NCBI GenBank assembly: GCA_905160935.1
Contig: CAJHZI010000496.1
Span: 607,501-671,500 of the forward strand
Source: Enchytraeus crypticus
Taxonomy: Eukaryota; Annelida; Clitellata; Enchytraeida; Enchytraeidae
DNA: 64,000 nt
Reading direction: 5' to 3'
The notes below the pieces were generated by a model. The model saw only the letters and a program-made list of their open reading frames with translations. It did not search any database and was not told the origin of the DNA. Numbering within the stretch: the first letter of the stretch is position 1; every line of letters starts with the position of its first letter. The translations under genes were made by a program, and so were the position numbers. Positions 1 through 13,444 of this stretch are shown piece after piece.

Positions 1-1302
1 TAAGTTCTTAATCTAATCATCTGTGTAAGGCCTCCATTTTTTAGTTAACAATTTTGGTCTTAAATCAAATCTGATTGGACGCGGATATGATGAGGTCACA
101 TCAGAGATACAGTCAGCGCCCGTCGTTCAGTCGATTACAGTTCTTAGCAATATCAGACTTGTGAAGGTAGATTGCGTCAATAACAGGAACCTACTGCGTG
201 CTATAAGGATCTCCCACATTTTTAGTGGCATTAGAAGAGGAGGAGGTCCACAGGGAGGCTCAATTAGTGAATGAATGACGGAGAAGATACAGGTGATCTG
301 AACGTCAACTTCAAAGAAAGATTTTTAAATACTGTTGAATGGTTTTAATGATGCTTTGCGTCTAGAAATCCTAACCTACAAGGTTTAAAATCACATTTGG
401 TGAGACGGGGAGGGGGGCTCCAATTTATTACATCCACAGTTCCACACATTCAATGGTAGCGACGCTCCTCACAGATGCTATTAAGGATTGTATAAAATTT
501 AATAGCAATCGTATACATTAACTGTATACCGATCAACCGCTATATCGAAATTGAGTTTATCAACGTAGGCCTAAAATAATAACAGTAATGCAAGCAAGTA
601 TTTTTATATTTAAATATTTATTTATATTAAATATTTTTATCATAGTGTCTGCCTCTACAATCAGTAAACTAATAAAGAACCAAAGAAATAACTTTTAAGT
701 CTTCTAATCCGAAAGCAGCTATAGAAAATTCGCACTAAAACAATAGAAGTGTGATTCACGCTTGCATACCCAACACAACTTAAAGTGATTTGTGAATGTT
801 ATCAGTCTCGCATATATCTGATAATATTTTGCCGTCCAACTACAACTATCAGAATCTTAACAGCTTGTTCTGCACGCAAGCCGAGCGCAGAGCAAACACA
901 GGACCGAACGAACTACGATGGTTATGCAAAAGCTCAATTAGCATCAGCAGCCTCCGCATGTGGGCGACTGCTATTGTCAACCGTTAGGAGCGGCAGATGA
1001 CAGAGACGAGTAGTAATACAACGCTGAGTAAAACATCCCTAAAATACAATGTTCATGTTAGTCACACTCTACAGCTGTCGCGACTGCAAATAAATATTAC
1101 ACAAATATCCTCTTGTACTAATGTTATAACTACGCCTGCACCAAGTTTACAAAGACCTCTCGAAAAGTACGCCGCGTGATGCCCAAGTTATGGCATTAAT
1201 GTCGACGTTTATCTTTAGATATTTACTAATTTCAAGCATATTCACAATTTATGATATTATTATCGATGTTTATCTTTTGTTTATGTTTATCTTCCTCATT
1301 GA

Positions 1303-1585
1303 TATGAGGAAGTTCTAGAGAGAGTTGGTACAGATAGACGGTTGATAAATGCATTAAGAAATAGGAATAAGAGTTGGAGACGACACATTCTAAGGGGGAA
1401 AAGTCTACTAAAAGAGGTCATAGAAGGTAGAATGGAAAGAAATATCTGGCAGTCAGGCCGAGATTAGGTATGACAGATGATTTAAAGATTCAGTGATAAG
1501 TGGACATGAAAAGGAAAGCAGAATACAGAGAAGAGTAGAGGCATTATATACCATGGATCTGCCAGTAGGCAGTGCACTAAGAGAG
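1303..1585 (+). mobile_element. LINE 3' fragment (same family as the 24-25 kb copy)
   Basis: On the plus strand this reads closely like the reverse complement of 24139-24420, the C-terminal end of a non-LTR retrotransposon reverse transcriptase. Shared stretches include the segment for the V-G-T-D-R-Q motif near 1325 and the terminal sequence around CCATGGATCTGCCAGTAGGC near 1551. It carries small deletions and stop codons, so it is a dead, 5'-truncated copy. It runs directly into a GA microsatellite. Confidence 0.8.
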
Positions 1586-1588
1586 TGA

Positions 1589-1638
<50 letters not shown>
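1578..1638. repeat. GA dinucleotide microsatellite at a LINE 3' end
   Basis: Nearly pure GA repeat that begins where the LINE fragment's terminal CTAAGAGAGA ends. Other copies of the same LINE end with the same short GA run (near 14870 and, on the opposite strand, near 24135), so this array probably expanded from the element's tail. Confidence 0.85.
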
Positions 1639-1641
<3 letters not shown>

Positions 1642-2118
1642 TCAGATATCTTATTCATAGGATATTCACAAGTTATGATATTATGGTAGACGTTTATTTT
1701 TAGATATCTTATGATTCCAAGCATATTCACAAGCGCTTCACCATTGCCCAGACACTTTGTTTTATTTCACTTATAACTGACTTCAAAAAGAAACCCATAA
1801 CACGTAACTATGAAGGGTCGATATCCACTACACTAAACCTTTCCCCTCCGACAGATGAGATCTTACAAAAGTGGATTTTAGATTTTTAGTACAGCACTAT
1901 TTCCCTTCGTGATACGTTATGTCAATTGATAGGCCCAATGTTCATACTCTCTTAGTGCACTATCAAGAACACTAAAGCGCACATGGTCTCGCATATAAAT
2001 AGCGGTGAAAAAAGAAATAATTCATTACAATTTTATTAGGCCTATATCGAGACGAGAGTAAGAGCGAGTTGAAGTATTGTGCTAATTAAAAACTGAAATT
2101 ATTGATGATTCTTTTAAA

Positions 2119-2253
2119 AAGCTGGTAAAGCTAAGGTTAACGTCAGTTTCCTCACTCGAAAGCGATGTCAGTGACGGGCGAGCCCAGGATTTGAACCACA
2201 CACCTACTGATCCGCGGTCGAGAACCTTAACAACTTCGCCACTGGCTCCAGCT
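2119..2253 (-). mobile_element. tRNA-derived SINE, family 1, copy a
   Basis: Full-length copy in minus orientation. Reverse complemented, it starts with the tRNA-like head (CCAGTGGCGAAGTTG), has a B-box-like segment, the GGGCTCGCCCGTCACTGACA core and ends with the GCTTTACCAGC tail. Seven more copies are in this window; the family is defined by comparing them. Confidence 0.85.
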
Positions 2254-3488
2254 AGTTAGAACCATAACAGGTGGAAAGTGTCAACTTTCTACAAGGTACA
2301 CTCTTGCACAACTTGGAAATCAGCATACAGAGATTCAGCAGCCACATAGCATAGCCCACTAGTCAACTAGTTTACATTTGGCATCATTCGTGCCAAATAG
2401 GCCTCTTTCAAAATACTTAGTTTAACATAAATTGTTTTAATCAAAACTTGTTTAGAATAGTACAGCACTAGACATACCTAAAACTAGTACATAACTAAAC
2501 TGACTTGTTATAGTAAATGATTTAGTTACAAGTGTGTTTGGTGTAAAAACTGGCAATAAATTAGATAAGAAACTGATGGACAGTAAACGCTATGTACGAG
2601 TGCTATAGTATAAAAACTATAATTCAATAACTAAGATATGATATTAGATGTGGTTGCTGTGGACTGATAGATGGAGTAAGTGATTTTAATTCATTAGGAC
2701 GCTCAAACACGCACAGCACACAGTACGGATCAGACAGAACGACCGAGAGATCAGATAGAATAAAGAATTTAATTAGATTTGTCAGCAAACAAATCCGACA
2801 GCCTCAGCTCCCAGACTTGATCCAACAACAGTCGTGGGCCGCAGTTCAGATGTCGACTGAAAGGACCAACATTCCAACTTTCTGCTGTTTAATTCAATCA
2901 CTTTGTGCGCCTATAAACCCAGATAAATAATTATAATGCAGACAGAACCAGATAAATAATTATAATGCAGACCGAACCTACATGGAGGGTATAGATAGAA
3001 AAACTAGTATCATTGATTTACATGTTATCACGAATTCAATTGAGTATTAGAAGTAAGAAACAGATTGTAATAGAAGCACAGCAATATTACTTAAAAGTAG
3101 TCATACATCTAGACAAATACCCATCTAGTCATATTTTCATAGACTTGCAAATGTGCCTCAAGTATTGGATCCCAGCGCCAGGATCAACAGTAAGCTTTGA
3201 CTCAACTCTGCAAACACGTGTAACCAAATGCTTAAGTTGCCACATACCTTTCTCGACAATCACTGTAGCCACAATGTAGCTTCACAATAATGGACATGTC
3301 CTATTTGACTATATAAGAATGTATCATAAACATCATTAAAACAATTATTATTATTTTGATAAGATCAGAACAATGCCTGTTAAAAGATAAGATTGATCAG
3401 ATAAGACCAGAACAAAGCCTGTTATAATATATAACACACACAAACTACGACTGTAACCTCAACAAAAATCACTCTCGGGAGCCCAAAC

Positions 3489-6400
3489 CTGATGAAAGTC
3501 TCTTTACACCAGCTTTCTCGCCGTCACTTAGCTCTACTGGAAGCTCTGCTCCTAGCAGAGCTTCGTGGGAGCCTTTAGTGAAGCCTGAGCTCTTAGACCT
3601 CTGCCCGGCACATGACAGCAGCGACGGTCGAGCAGTAACAGTGCCTACAGCCGATTTCTTGCGAGAAGGTTTTCTGCCTTTTCGTCGTTTTGATGATTGC
3701 AGTATAGGCAGGCGACGACAGCTGTCTACGTATGAATTCGGTAACTGATCCTTAGTTACAGCACATCTTACAGAGTCAGATGAGTTAAAATGACTTCTCT
3801 GATTATCTCGACCTTTTACACTATACACAAAACAATCTCTAGTAACTTCTAAATCAAATATACTGCATTCACTCTCAGCTTTGACGTTAAGCGAATTTCT
3901 GCTGAGCATTGCTGAACAGAAACCAGTATGAGCCACCTCTTCTTTTAGAACGTTGCTTGGAATCTGCTGCAACAATGAATCTGTTGAATTCTCTACCAGC
4001 GACAGTGTATTAAGAATGGAATATGACTCCTCATCCACTGACTTCATATGAAAACCGCTGCAACCTGACACACTCACATCTGAGTCTCTTTGTTTGTCTG
4101 GCAGTTCAGTCGCTGACGGTGCCTTAGTTGTTGTCTGGTCAGAAGACGTGTCGAAGCTCGAGAACATTCCTCGATCAGCGCACGAAATTTGATTTTGCAA
4201 ATATTTTGTATTTTCCTCAGCAGATGGAATACTAGAAATTAGAGTCTTAGTAGTTTCACTAGGGTTATGTATGTCAAAAATATAATCCTGACCATTTGTA
4301 GAAATCCCTACATCACCACCACCACGTTCACTTGGTCTTCCTACATCACCACCACGTTCAATTGTTCTTCCTACATCACCACCATGTTCAACTGTTCTTC
4401 CTACATCACCACCACGTTCAACTATTCTTCCTACATCACCACCCTGTTCAATTGTTCTTCCTACATCACCACCCTGTTCAATTGTTCTTCCTACATCACC
4501 ACCACGTTCAATTGTTCTTCCTACATCATCACCACGTTCAACTGTTCTTCCTACATCATCACCACGTTCAACTGTTCTTCCAATATCACCACCACGTTCA
4601 ACTGTTCGTCCTACATCATCTCCACGTTCAACTGTTCTTCCTACATCATCACCACATTCAACTGTCCTTGTAGTTTTACGAGTAGAAGAAACATCGCTGA
4701 CATCAGGTCGACTAGCAGACGGCTTATCGCCGCTCATCAGGCATGGTTTAACAGAAATACTGCGGCTTATTGCTGACTTGTTAACTTTGTGAAAGCTATC
4801 AGCAATCTGAGTTCCACTTCTGGATGTCGAAGACTTAATCATACGTCTTTCGTCGCTCATAGTGGTTGAAACAGGTCCAGACAGCATTACGGAAGAACTG
4901 CGACTACAGCCAACTCCTTTCTTAATTTTCTGACGATGCGATCGAGTTACGTTTATATTTCTCTTAAAGTTCTCTTCCGCTCGATCTTTGTTGGTATGAG
5001 ACAGCTCACCATCAAGCGAAGAATTCTTCATTCCAGTGATTTCAGAATTAGACACACTTCGAACATTATAAGCTGACGGCTTCAGCCGCTTCATGAATGA
5101 ATTAAATCGTCTTCTAACTCGCGACAGTTTAGTTCCATTGTCTCTCTTCTGAGCCCTATCTCCACAAGAGTTAGAAGTTCTGCGTTCCTTGCGAGCCCTG
5201 CTGCCTGATGTGTAGCAGCTGGTAACAGTGTAGCTAGTGTCCAACAGGGAGGCGGGGCAACATGACGTCACATTTGATTGACTAGTATTCAGGTCAGAAG
5301 TACAGCATCTGCATAATGAAATAATTCCACCTTCAGGGCTAATATCCTCATCTTTATTCTTGACACTGGTCGAATACTCCGTCGATGACATTGAAGCGAT
5401 TTCTGGTATCGTAGAAAATATAACACTATCAGCGTATTTCATTTCACAATTGTTCTCATATATTTTTCTAACATTATTTGAAAAGCAGTCATTTGTTACT
5501 TGATTTGTACTGCACGACACCTCCCTCCAATCATCCACAAAATCAGCACAACCTATCGATTGTTTAGTATTTGTACGGGAATGTAACTCAGCGTTATTAC
5601 CTAATCTTACTTGTCTAATGTCTACATGTATGCTCTCCTTATTCTTATTGTTACCTAAAGAATTACCTGCAGCTTCATGATTGCCTGTACAACGGGAGAT
5701 ATTAACAGGAAGGGCTGTTTCACCATCAGTTAAAATCGAGATAGAGTTGCCATGAATAATAGTAGAAATGGATGTTTCAGAAATACCACTATCAAGAGTT
5801 TGTTGTTCACAATCCGACTCCATCCTAAACGGTTTCTCGGCAGAGAGACGAAGACTTTGTTTCTTATTAGTTATGGAATCAGATTCTTTTGAAGGATTAT
5901 TGGAATAACAAGGTATTGACTTCTGAAAATCGACTATGGAAGAAAGAGTATTTCTGCGAGGCATCCTTACAGTAACAGGGGACGACTGTCTTACACCGCC
6001 TGAAGTCAATCTGAAATCAGATGGTAAAGACTGACATCGAAATATAGATCTTCCTAATCTCTGACACTTTAACATCACCGGGTTTTTAACACGGACATTC
6101 GGATCAAATATACTTTTGCTTAAATCATTACCGACAATAGTTGCATCTTCCTTGTAGATTGTGTAATTTGTAAGATCTATTTGCATATTAACAGCACGAC
6201 GAGACCTTGGCTCACACTTAGAGTCAGAATTGCCCGTTAGAGCAACACTTTCAGAATTCCAGTGGGATAAACTTCTATCTGAAAACTGATCCATCCCAGA
6301 GTCGCTGCTACCTGATATCAAAGAAGAATAGGGCCGCTCACTGGCGGCAGCTGCACGACGACGCTTGGTCCCATGAGATGCTTTCAGGCTGCCTAGAGAG

Positions 6401-6906
6401 GACGCGCAAACAGAATCCATTGAAGTCTCGTGAATTTCACTTAGTCTACTACCTAAACTGCATCCACTCGCAGTAGAACAAGACGAGACCTTACTTCGAG
6501 TCGGTGGCCTATAGCGATTTGAATGTCTGCGTTTACTTCCCTCGCTCGTTAGACGAATGGAACTGCTGGATAATTTCCACTGCATGGAGTGACTGGACAG
6601 TTGTGTTCTAGGACACCGAGGTGGAAGAGTGAGGACTCCAGATCCAGGCAGCATCTCACAGGCTGATCTAGAGCTAACGGTTCTGTTCTGAACTGAATGA
6701 TCACGATTAGATGTTTGAAGACCATATGAGACATCCTTGGGTCTCTTGGTCCCACAGGACGCCTGGTTTTCTTTCACAAGTAGACTCCTAGAAGATCTCA
6801 ATAGACGATTTTGTTGATAGCGCTGCAGAGCCCTCTTGCTATAGTAACTCTCAGTTATTCTGCTCTCGCGTTCTTTCGTCTTGTCGTCTTCTCTTCTTCG
6901 ATCCAT
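3489..6906 (-). CDS. Large Ser/basic-rich reading frame; putative alternative long N-terminal exon of AGAP
   Basis: An uninterrupted reading frame of about 1,140 codons, far too long to occur by chance in AT-rich DNA. The first ATG (6906) follows an in-frame stop. The protein is predicted to be disordered: Ser/Arg/Thr-rich, basic patches (RVRRRFNSFMKRLK near the middle), two runs of Cys (LCRCCTSD), and an array of about 12 decapeptide repeats (type ERGGDVGRTV). No globular domain is recognised. Assignment to AGAP is inference: it lies downstream of, and on the same strand as, the AGAP first exon at 17.7 kb; its end contains LLGAEL, resembling the segment just before the GTPase domain in vertebrate PIKE-L; and a CAG|GTTTGG donor at 3489/3488 leaves phase 1, the same phase as the short first exon. 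If there is no splicing, the frame ends with a stop at 3469 and it is an orphan single-exon gene. Confidence 0.75.
4306..4665 (-). repeat. 30-bp coding minisatellite, about 12 units
   Basis: Tandem 30-bp units inside the long reading frame at 3489-6906. Each encodes a decapeptide of the type V/I-E-R/Q/H/C-G-G/D-D-V/I-G-R-T. The period is an exact multiple of three, so unit gain or loss keeps the frame. Most differences between units are single substitutions, and one unit has an extra glycine. The alternating acidic and basic residues suggest a flexible charged linker. Confidence 0.95.
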
Positions 6907-7465
6907 CACAACCGCTTTTCTTTTTCCAATTTAAAACTAGTGTTCGATAAAACGTGTAAAAACTATGGATAATAAAATGTTGCTTGAGAAAGAAAGTCTT
7001 GTAGATAAAAGTAATGTCCTTTCATTTTATAAGCATTGTCAGCATCACGCCCCGATGTACAATACATTGCACGTATCTCTTACACAGTATGTTTGTGAAC
7101 GAGCTCTATCGTCCATGTTTCCTACAAGATCCTAGTCCAATAAGATAACTGCTTAAACTGTTTATTTTTTTCTATGAATATACATTCAGCTATAAAATAG
7201 AATTCAGGCATTTGTAACAGTACATGTAAAGCGTATGTAATAGTACATGTATATCATTTAATCCATTCATTCTTATTAAGTTTAATTCATCTTATATAGT
7301 GTTAAAACGTTTATGTACGTGTAATGTCATTCTCGTAAAATGCAGGTCACATTGCTAAAGCATCCACCCCTTTTCAATTACTATTAAAAATTTACGATGA
7401 CGCTCACTGGAACCTGTGATCCTCTAATTGTGAATCAATCAAGTGAGCTACTAAATTCGCTAACA

Positions 7466-7598
7466 AAAAGCTAGTAAAGCTCAGGTTAACCTCAGATTCC
7501 TCACTCGAAAGCGATGTCAGTGACGGGCGAGCCCAGGATTTGAACCCCGCACATACTGATCCGCGGTCGAGTCTCTTACCGACTTCGCCACTGGCTGG
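7466..7598 (-). mobile_element. tRNA-derived SINE, family 1, copy b
   Basis: Full-length minus-orientation copy, very close to copy a: tRNA-like head with GGCGAAGTCGGTAAGA, B box region, GGGCTCGCCCGTCACTGACA core and GCTTTACTAGCTTTTT tail. Confidence 0.87.
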
Positions 7599-10500
7599 AC
7601 AGCAAGTGGCGAATACACTAATGCGCTTACAAAAGGAATATGAAGCATCTGTTATGAAGAGTGTTCCTCATTTCTTGAGTGGAGCAGAATATCGAATAAG
7701 ACATCACATTTTAAGATTATGAAGATATTTGACCTATCAAACACACGCAGTAATAAAAACATTCAATGATGTCTTGGGATTGCTGCTGATGCAGTGCATG
7801 TCGGTGTAATCAAATAAGGGCGTCAACCACTGCAGTGCCTACACGAGGGTAGGCTATTTTAAGAAAACTTTGTAGCTTATTACTATAATATAATTTATAT
7901 CCCTAAATGTAGACAATATTCTTAACACATTCATCACTGCCCTGAAGGAATTAGAGGTAAATCGTACATTTTCCCTCTGTCCAAACAAAACTGAAAATCC
8001 AACGTGCCTTTGTGATCTCAGAGCATTTAATTATCTGCAGTTGTCGGGTGGCAGCTCACACATGCGTATTAAGATGCTTATTAAGATCTACAGTGCTTCT
8101 TTAGCTATAACTATATCAGGAGTCTAACAGACTAGTCGTATAATACAGACAGAGTAATAAATCACTTCTTTATCCCATAACAATTCTATTCACGTATTTT
8201 GTCTTTAAGGAAAATGTAATATTTTGCTGCAAATACAACGAACATTTAATATAACAAATTAGAATCTAAATTCTTGCTTATAGGTCTAAAGCATGACGAC
8301 GTTAAAACGCTCTAGAGTTGCTTGAAGTTTGTAAAAAAACTCGTTGATATTCAAAACGTCTGTGTTGAACATCATGGAAATATTATAATAGAATATTGCC
8401 TAAAAATAACTGCCATCAATAACTGTTCAATGCTCGATAAACTGAGTTAATTAGGTAAAATGATAAAAATGCAAATCTCAACTTATGACTTTAACTAACA
8501 ACTCGATGATATAAGCCGTCGATAAACATGTATTTTATTATTAATTAAAAACATTAAAATATCCACAATATATTCTCTAATATTAGCAATTTCCTTTCAG
8601 ACAATAATATAGAGAATGTTAGTTCAATAATATAGAAAATGCAGGGTACATACTCCTACTCATAGGCAGCCACCACGTTCAACAAATCATTATAAGAGCA
8701 AGTCCCATTATAAAGCTTCTAAAGTGGTTCGCCATTGCCGTCGTAAATTTCTACATTAATTCTTAAGCAATTCTCAGTTGTTATATTATTAAACATCTTG
8801 TCCCCAACATGAAAACGTGATATTATTAATTTTAGTTATATTTTACAAAAATTATATCTTGATAATTCTTTGTTAACACCTACTAAATATGTACTCATTT
8901 TAGAACATACAAAACCAAAAATATTTTTAACTAATAAGACATAAGCTTATTGAACTTGGAAAAAACATTCATGTAATACTAAACTAATTTCACGTCAACG
9001 ACTATATGCTTAACAAACGTCTTTTCGTCAGTTGTAGGCAATAAATATGGGTTGAGGATAATTCGAGAGTCCAAAGAGCAGATGGAAGTCACGTGTTATC
9101 GGCCGGCTGGCTAATGATGCAGCAGTCCTGCAGCAGGGTATCCTATAGCACTTGAACCGTGGCGATGATACACTCGAAACTTAATTCTGTCCAGATTTCA
9201 CTGAGCTGTTGTCTGCAGATAGTCAGGTGAGAACACGTCTCAATCACACGCTGAACTGCACAAACGTTATCCTAAATAGTAATTCGCTAGCTCTGTTAGT
9301 CAGTCAGTACGATGTTCAGTGCTCCTTATTTAAAATTGACTTTTAATAGTTGATCCTTTCATTTTTAGATTCAGGACTTGAAGAGCTATCTATAAAGGAC
9401 TGTGCAAGTATAAATCTTACGTATCAATGTTTTCTATATCACTTTCCACGAGCTCTTCAAAATTGATGTTAACAATTAAGCTGCAAACTGACCAAGCAGG
9501 TTTGCTAACAAGAACTTAATTTAAAAATTAAGATGAATTAAATTTACAAAAAAGAGGATTATACTAGCAGTCCGTTAAATGACGAGCTCTAGTACAATTG
9601 ACGGCTCTTGTAGCTTGTACAATATATCTAGGACGTGTTGGTTGGGCAAGGTAATCAACGCTCTCTATATACTCTCCTGTCGGTAACATGCTGATAAATT
9701 AGATCTCAATGTACATGCACACTTCAATACCATTTGTCTACCAGCAAACCAACAACTAAGATTTGTACACAAAAGCATGCACAATATACACTCTCATAGC
9801 AAATAAGAATATCGCATGTCAGAACTTATACTTTGTATTTCTGCACAACATTCTCATACAATACAAGATTATAAATAAATTGTTGTAGGGCTTTAGCAAG
9901 ACTGGACAGCTACTACATGTTAATATTCCGCATCCTATAACTTAATTACTTCCTCAAGTTAGCAACATAATCAATATTCTAAATTTAGCTACAATAAAAT
10001 TAATACACCTGTTATTTATCCATCATTAGAATCACAGCACTTGCCATAACTTGTCATTCAGACTATAAAATTAGTAATTTCTTTAAAAATTGACTAAAAC
10101 TATTTTAACTAGTTCTGGATAGAACTAATAATCTTGAGCTTATAATTAGTTCTAGAAAAAAATAAAAATGAGTCAATATATCTAGTTATAACAGGTTGAG
10201 ACTAATCTGGGTATGCTACTAAATGAATGGGCTTAAGATTTTATGATTTTAAGATTGAATAAAATGTATTAATGACGAAGGCAATAGGCAACCACTTCAC
10301 ACGACGTATTTTCTCAAACTTAAGGTCAAATATGAAGGTTTAGTAAAGGCTAACTTTTGTGATGTGATCAATCTGCTGGCTTACTGAGTGCACTTACTCA
10401 GCGTGACTGGGAGTAGGAATATGCACCTTGGACTTACCATTATGAGAGAAATACAATTTACTGTATCACGAAACCACTCTCATTCTACACGTTGTTGTTG

Positions 10501-11229
10501 CTGCTGCTTTCTCGCTACCATGTAGATGAGGTAGGGATGATCTGCTATAACCTGTGTTTATCACTTTTAAATATATCTGCGTGTGTTGAGAGAATAGTGT
10601 TATATCACGCCCTGGCACGAGGAGGAAGGCTAGAATAAAGCGATGAGTGACTTTCTCGCTTATGTTAAGCTGCTTTCGTACATGTTTATGCTCTAGCTCC
10701 TGGTAACGAAAAATTTGCTATTTTAGCTTCTCAGTTGTGTAGAAATGCCTACTAAAAGTATACAGGTTAAAGGGTAAAAGTACATAGGACTCCTAAATAA
10801 ATTAAAAGTGTTCCACTTCTGTACTCGTTTCAGCTCAGGTGCATTAAAGGGCTGATCAAAGGCCTGACATGGAGTTAGTTAAATATTATATAGGTCTAAT
10901 GTATCCTGTGACTAATTCTAGTTTAGCAGTTGTGGCCAATAGGCTTATGATTCATGAATAACTACATGTCATAAATTAACTTACATAATATTCGATAATC
11001 TTTACACAACCAATTCTTAGAAGATTTGATTAGAATTACGATTTACTGTACAAAACTGACTCTAGGCCTTACGGAGTACAGAAGATAGTACTATACCAGT
11101 AACATAGATCATGAATGCACCAAACCAATAAGCCTATTTTTATTATCTTAAGAACAATATCAATTTAATCTGTACTGATGTGTGTTGTGCAGACGTCCCT
11201 AATATCATCATTGGTTGAGTAAAAGGACG

Positions 11230-11300
11230 TTAAATTATTATTATTATTATCATCATCATCATTAATATTATTATTATTGTCATCATCATCAACCACAACA
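11230..11300. repeat. ATT/ATC trinucleotide repeat
   Basis: Blocks of TTA/ATT and ATC/TCA trinucleotides alternate here. The reading frame it produces on the minus strand is only Asp/Asn runs and is not a gene. Confidence 0.8.
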
Positions 11301-12675
11301 TAAACTCTCATTTGGAGGCAGCTTAATTGTGAGAAAGGACAATGCGTACCTTCCATTAAGTTGTAATAATAAAACTAAATAATAAAAACAAAATTTAAAA
11401 ATAAAAACAAAACATAGAAACAAAACAAAATATTAATACTAAAAACACAACACTACTAGCACAATAGGGAAGCAACAACAATACAGTGTAGTAGCAGCAA
11501 CAACAACTACAGCAGTTATACAGAGCGGATCAGGGTATGACGTTGATTGTAGAGCATCAGTTAACCCACTACAATCATCAGGCGCTTCAACCCACCCGTG
11601 ATACGAGGCTGGACATGACCGAACAGCTGGTCAGACAAGGGCTTCCCTTAAAAACTGAATTCAATTATTTTCGCAAGCTCATTTTATTTGAGCGTTTATT
11701 TAGCAAATCTGCGAACACAGTATGCAACAGAGAGAAAGAGAACAACAAAGCTGAAGCACAGAATATTCACACATTTCATCCTAAATGTTTTGCTAAACTG
11801 AAAATATATTTTTAAATTTAGATTTTTCCATAAAGCTTTTAGTTACGAAACAATTCAATGCAATTTCACTTATAAGTCAAGTGTCTAACGGCAGATAGTG
11901 ACTTAATACTCTAAACACAGTGCGTTAGCACAGATATACAAAAATTGTAATAAATCCTAACAGCTCAAAATAATTATACAAAACTAAAGATTTATTACTA
12001 TTTATATTTCAATTATTTTCCGCAGATTTCTTAGCGCTCATCAATGTAGATAGTATCGCTTCATGAATAAGACCGTCAAGTCTCTCTTGACCAAAATTCT
12101 TCATTTTTTATATATCAGAACAATGAATATGCTCAACTGACTTTAAGATAAATTGGATAAATTGGATAAATTGTAAAGCTTCTTTACGATCCTGTTCGGA
12201 AGCCTCAATTCAACTGGTACTGTAGATTCTCAACCTCTAGTATCAAGAACCCAGTGGAAACCTCTTCGCTCTTAATTACTCTTGTAACGATCAACTCGCG
12301 TCCAATATAACTTACTCTTGTTTATCTCTCGCATTCCTAATCCTTAAATCACGCATCACATCTCCATGCTCAATACTCTCGTTCCGTTTACATGTTTCAT
12401 TTGTCTCAAATGAATATGCATTAATTCAGTGAATGTGTATGCAATTCAAATACTAAAGGACTTAATTCAATAATTCATTATTAATTTAATATGAGAATGC
12501 TTCGCGTTGTTTTGCGTCAAGTAATAGTAAAACATAAATTGCGAGATTCGAAAGCAGTGAATCAGAAATCAAGGAAAACAATGAGACACCAACTCAGACG
12601 TCATATTGTCAAAATCTAAAGACCCCTCATATTCAGTGTAATCCTTCTAGAAGATTACAGGGTACATACACAGAC

Positions 12676-12678
<3 letters not shown>

Positions 12679-12737
<59 letters not shown>

Positions 12738-12773
12738 GAGATTGAGAGAGAGAGAGAAAGAGAGAGAGAGAGA
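12679..12773. repeat. GA microsatellite, interrupted
   Basis: GA repeat of about 55 bp, a short interruption (TTAGAGATT), then a further impure GA stretch. No LINE terminus is recognisable at its edge, unlike the array at 1578. Confidence 0.9.
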
Positions 12774-13339
12774 AAAATAAAAAGCATTAGAATTTATATA
12801 AAAACACTGTAAAAATATTTAATGAATTTGAAAGATTATAATAATAACACATGGGTGTCCAGTTGTATACAGTATATCGAATCGATATTCTCAAGTATTC
12901 ACATATTAGCATTCCTAGGTCAGCAAAACGCTAAAAACTTACATGATCACATATAAGACCACATAATACAAAACTTCACAAATATCGTAAGGAGTAAAGG
13001 TAAACACGTAGTATAGCATAATCAAGAGCCATCAGATATGCCTCTAGCACCGACTGATCCCAGCTGATTCACTATCTTCTGTTTCAACCGTCCCACACTA
13101 ATTTCTTGTAACTCATTCACTGAACGACTCATTCACGCCGTACAGCCGACATATAATAAACAACCAACCGCTTAATACACATTGTGGGTTAGCTAGACAT
13201 CTAGATAATATAATTATATATAAATATCAAGCATTAATTATGATAAAAGCATAAAACATATGAACGTCAAACCAGACTTTGGTTAGGACTGTGGATCGCT
13301 TTGGCCCTGTCTCAAGGTAGAACACTACATACATGCATA

Positions 13340-13362
13340 TACACACACACACACACACACAC

Positions 13363-13441
<79 letters not shown>
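13340..13441. repeat. Compound AC-TA microsatellite
   Basis: About 12 AC units followed by about 37 AT units. The abrupt switch at 13364-13366 is typical of compound dinucleotide arrays. Confidence 0.95.

Positions 13442-13444
<3 letters not shown>

Larger units (their letters stand above)
1..3488. other. Non-coding stretch (probable AGAP intron) with repeats
   Basis: I see no convincing exon on either strand here. If the long reading frame that ends near 3489 is an AGAP first exon, this is the beginning of the intron leading to the shared AGAP exons, which lie off the left edge. I looked on the minus strand for the conserved segment that follows the AGAP N-terminus (the NSQEWTLSR region) and did not see it. 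The stretch contains a LINE 3' fragment (1303-1585) running into a GA microsatellite and one SINE copy (2119-2253), listed separately. Confidence 0.5.

Noticed and set aside
785..1179. Short plus-strand frames near the left edge
   Set aside because: Overlapping frames of 60-71 codons with no similarity; chance occurrences.
4267..4776. Plus-strand frames rich in Tyr/Ser/Thr or His
   Set aside because: They are the antisense of the 30-bp coding repeat; the opposite strand has the 1,140-codon frame.
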